From assembly GCF_002741015.1 (NCBI RefSeq), contig NZ_CP016617.1, positions 1,178,001-1,242,000 of the forward strand: 64,000 nt of DNA. Reading direction: 5' to 3'. Of the stretch, positions 62,579 through 64,000 are shown piece by piece. This DNA comes from Microvirga ossetica. GTDB lineage: Bacteria > Pseudomonadota > Alphaproteobacteria > Rhizobiales > Beijerinckiaceae. The position numbers were made by a program, and so were the translations under genes. How positions within the stretch are numbered: position 1 is the stretch's first letter; every line of letters starts with the position of its first letter. Under the pieces are notes generated by a model. The model did not search any database, was not told the DNA's origin, and worked only from the letters and a program-made list of their open reading frames with translations.

Positions 62579-63865
62579 ATGCAGATCACGGGCATGCTCC
62601 ATGGAGCCAAGCTCCTGCAATTCGCCGGGTTTCCGACCTCGGAAGTCCTTGGCCCCGACGCCAGCGAGGAGGAGATCCGGGCGCTCATCGACCGCCATGG
62701 CAGCGTGTTCATCAAGCCGGTGTTCAAGGGCGGGGTCGGCAAGAAAGGCAAAGCCGGGCTCCTTGGCCGGGCCTCGGATCTACAGACCGCCTTGAAGGAG
62801 AAGGAGCGGCTCTACTTCGTCGAGCACCGGGTAGGATCCATCGTGGCCAAGGCCAACGGGGTCACCTTCGAGGGCGCGGTGCCGGCCGAGCACGAGGTCT
62901 ACTTCTCGATCGCCGACTCGACCCGCTTTCGCGCTCCCACCATGACCCTGACCCACCATGGCGGCATGGACATCGAGGAGCTCGACAAAAGCCTCGTAGC
63001 CCAGATCCCCTTTGATGCGCTGACCGGCCTCAAGGCCTTCGTGGTCGCCAACGCCCTGTCGGAGCTCAACGCCCCCAAGCCGATCATCTCGCCCCTCGTC
63101 CAGCAGTTGCCCAAGCTGTGGGAGCTCTACCACAACTTCGGCATGACCACGCTGGAGCTCAACCCGATCCGCATGCGGCCGGACCGGAACGGGCGCCTGA
63201 CCCCGGTGGCGTGTGACTTCAAGTGCGGCTTCGACCGCGACGATCCGCGCTGGGAGCGGCTCAACCTTCCCAACCACCTGTTTGCCACCGACTACTCGGA
63301 CTTCGAGCTCGAGATCAACCAGCTCCGCACCTACCAGGGCCAGAGTGACGTCTACGTCATCAACCCGCAGGGCACCATCCTGGCGCCCACCTTCGGTGGC
63401 GGCGCCAACTCTCTCGTCACCCAGATGCTGGGCGACGATGCAATCATCTCGTCGGACTTCGGGGGCAACCCTCCGTATGAGAAGATGAAGAAAGTCGCAC
63501 AGATCTGCTTCAAGCACTGGCTCAAGCAGTCGAACGTCCTGTTCATCATCGGCGGCAAGTCCAACAACACCGACATCTTCGAGACCTTCCGGGCGATGGC
63601 CGATGCCCTGCGGGAGCATTTCGGCCAGCATGGCCCCTCGCCGCTCTACGTCGTGGCCGGCCGCGGCGGGCCGAATCTGGTGCGTGGCATGGGTGTCTTG
63701 CGCGACACAATCGAGGCTCTCGGCCTGCCGTATCGCCTCTTCGGCTTCGACTCCGACATGAGCGAGGTCATCAACTACGCCCGTGCCGCAGATGCCTGGA
63801 TGAAGGCTGGCGGACGTGACGAGGTCGCGGCGAAGCTCCGCATTCCTTTGGCGACCGCAGCCTGA
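62579..63865 (+). CDS. ATP-citrate lyase/citryl-CoA-synthetase-type ATP-grasp subunit
   Basis: 428 residues, preceded by GGAGG. The N-terminal ATP-grasp domain has FIKPVFKGGVGKKGKAGLL and acidic metal ligands in LELNPIRM. The C-terminal part is the citrate-binding domain of ATP-citrate lyase: VINPQGTILAPTFGGGANSL, SSDFGGNPPYEKM, FIIGGKSNNTDIFETFRAMA and VVAGRGGPNLVRGMGVLRDT. In Chlorobium-type enzymes this is the AclB-like part; AclA lies next. It joins a CoA thioester-forming reaction with cleavage of a citrate-like acid. Its position after the Tct genes suggests activation of the imported acid. Confidence 0.9.
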   Translation: MQITGMLHGAKLLQFAGFPTSEVLGPDASEEEIRALIDRHGSVFIKPVFKGGVGKKGKAGLLGRASDLQTALKEKERLYFVEHRVGSIVAKANGVTFEGAVPAEHEVYFSIADSTRFRAPTMTLTHHGGMDIEELDKSLVAQIPFDALTGLKAFVVANALSELNAPKPIISPLVQQLPKLWELYHNFGMTTLELNPIRMRPDRNGRLTPVACDFKCGFDRDDPRWERLNLPNHLFATDYSDFELEINQLRTYQGQSDVYVINPQGTILAPTFGGGANSLVTQMLGDDAIISSDFGGNPPYEKMKKVAQICFKHWLKQSNVLFIIGGKSNNTDIFETFRAMADALREHFGQHGPSPLYVVAGRGGPNLVRGMGVLRDTIEALGLPYRLFGFDSDMSEVINYARAADAWMKAGGRDEVAAKLRIPLATAA

Positions 63866-63902
63866 GCGGGACTGACGATACAAACAGACTGGAGGAGACA
63901 CA

Positions 63903-64000
63903 ATGTTCAAGCAAGGCGTCGGCAGCTTCAAGTATCACGTAGGCATCAGCTCGCTCGACCAAATCGCCACCCGCGACGATCGGGTCTGCGTGCTCAACAT
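63903..64000 (+). CDS. ATP-citrate lyase AclA-like subunit, start only
   Basis: GGAGGAGACACA precedes an ATG. The first 32 codons read MFKQGVGSFKYHVGISSLDQ followed by IATRDDRVCVLN, which resembles the beginning of CoA-binding, succinyl-CoA-synthetase-alpha/AclA-type proteins. The gene continues outside the window. Its 37-bp distance from the AclB-like gene supports a two-subunit enzyme. Assignment is by context and a short match. Confidence 0.6.
   Translation, partial: MFKQGVGSFKYHVGISSLDQIATRDDRVCVLN

Overview
The window looks like a GC-rich accessory replicon or genomic island of an alphaproteobacterium (Hyphomicrobiales), most like Microvirga/Methylobacteriaceae. This is inferred from the EcfG-style promoter, HWE histidine kinase, DUF6894 proteins, TTT transporter and the IS families present. 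No replication or rRNA genes are visible, so placement on a chromosome or a plasmid is open.

Layout. 0.1-1.7 kb: decayed chromate-resistance operon (chrB with an in-frame stop, chrA truncated), next to an intact ISNCY element with a 7-bp target duplication. 4.6-8 kb: 3' remnant of a tRNA-Gly gene (likely an old integration site), a small ORF and a mobile-element-type topoisomerase III. 8-16.8 kb: cargo genes (two cupins, an H1-like basic protein, a cytochrome P450, a response regulator with a frameshifted HWE kinase, a Tyr/Arg-rich secreted protein, broken GFA and nitronate monooxygenase genes). 16.9-20.4 kb: a nucleosidase gene split by an IS256 element, then IS6 and IS1182-like debris. 20.6-24.8 kb: ECF sigma/anti-sigma operon and remnants of outer-membrane proteins. 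25-29.6 kb: a giant low-complexity S8 protease. 29.6-43.5 kb: an IS graveyard (IS6, IS21, IS630, two identical inverted IS3 copies, IS5, ISL3 and IS630 relics) with small genes between; one small membrane-protein gene is broken into three pieces by nested insertions. 43.5-53.7 kb: pbpC and a bacterial alpha-2-macroglobulin gene whose 5' end is cut off by an IS21 element that also truncates an adenylate cyclase. 53.9-64 kb: the best-preserved block, a catabolic locus with a tannase/feruloyl-esterase-like secreted hydrolase, a secreted serine hydrolase, a divergent LysR regulator, a PrpF/GalD-type isomerase, a complete tripartite tricarboxylate transporter (tctC-tctB-tctA) and an ATP-citrate-lyase-like ligase pair (the second gene runs off the window).

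How it works together. The 54-64 kb locus is arranged as a LysR-controlled uptake-and-activation pathway for a tricarboxylate or gallate-derived acid: import by TctABC, double-bond isomerisation by the PrpF-like enzyme, CoA activation/cleavage by the AclB/AclA-like proteins. Elsewhere many genes carry single-base lesions (in-frame stops and one-base indels in G/C runs) or IS disruptions. The region is therefore either decaying actively or carries some assembly errors.
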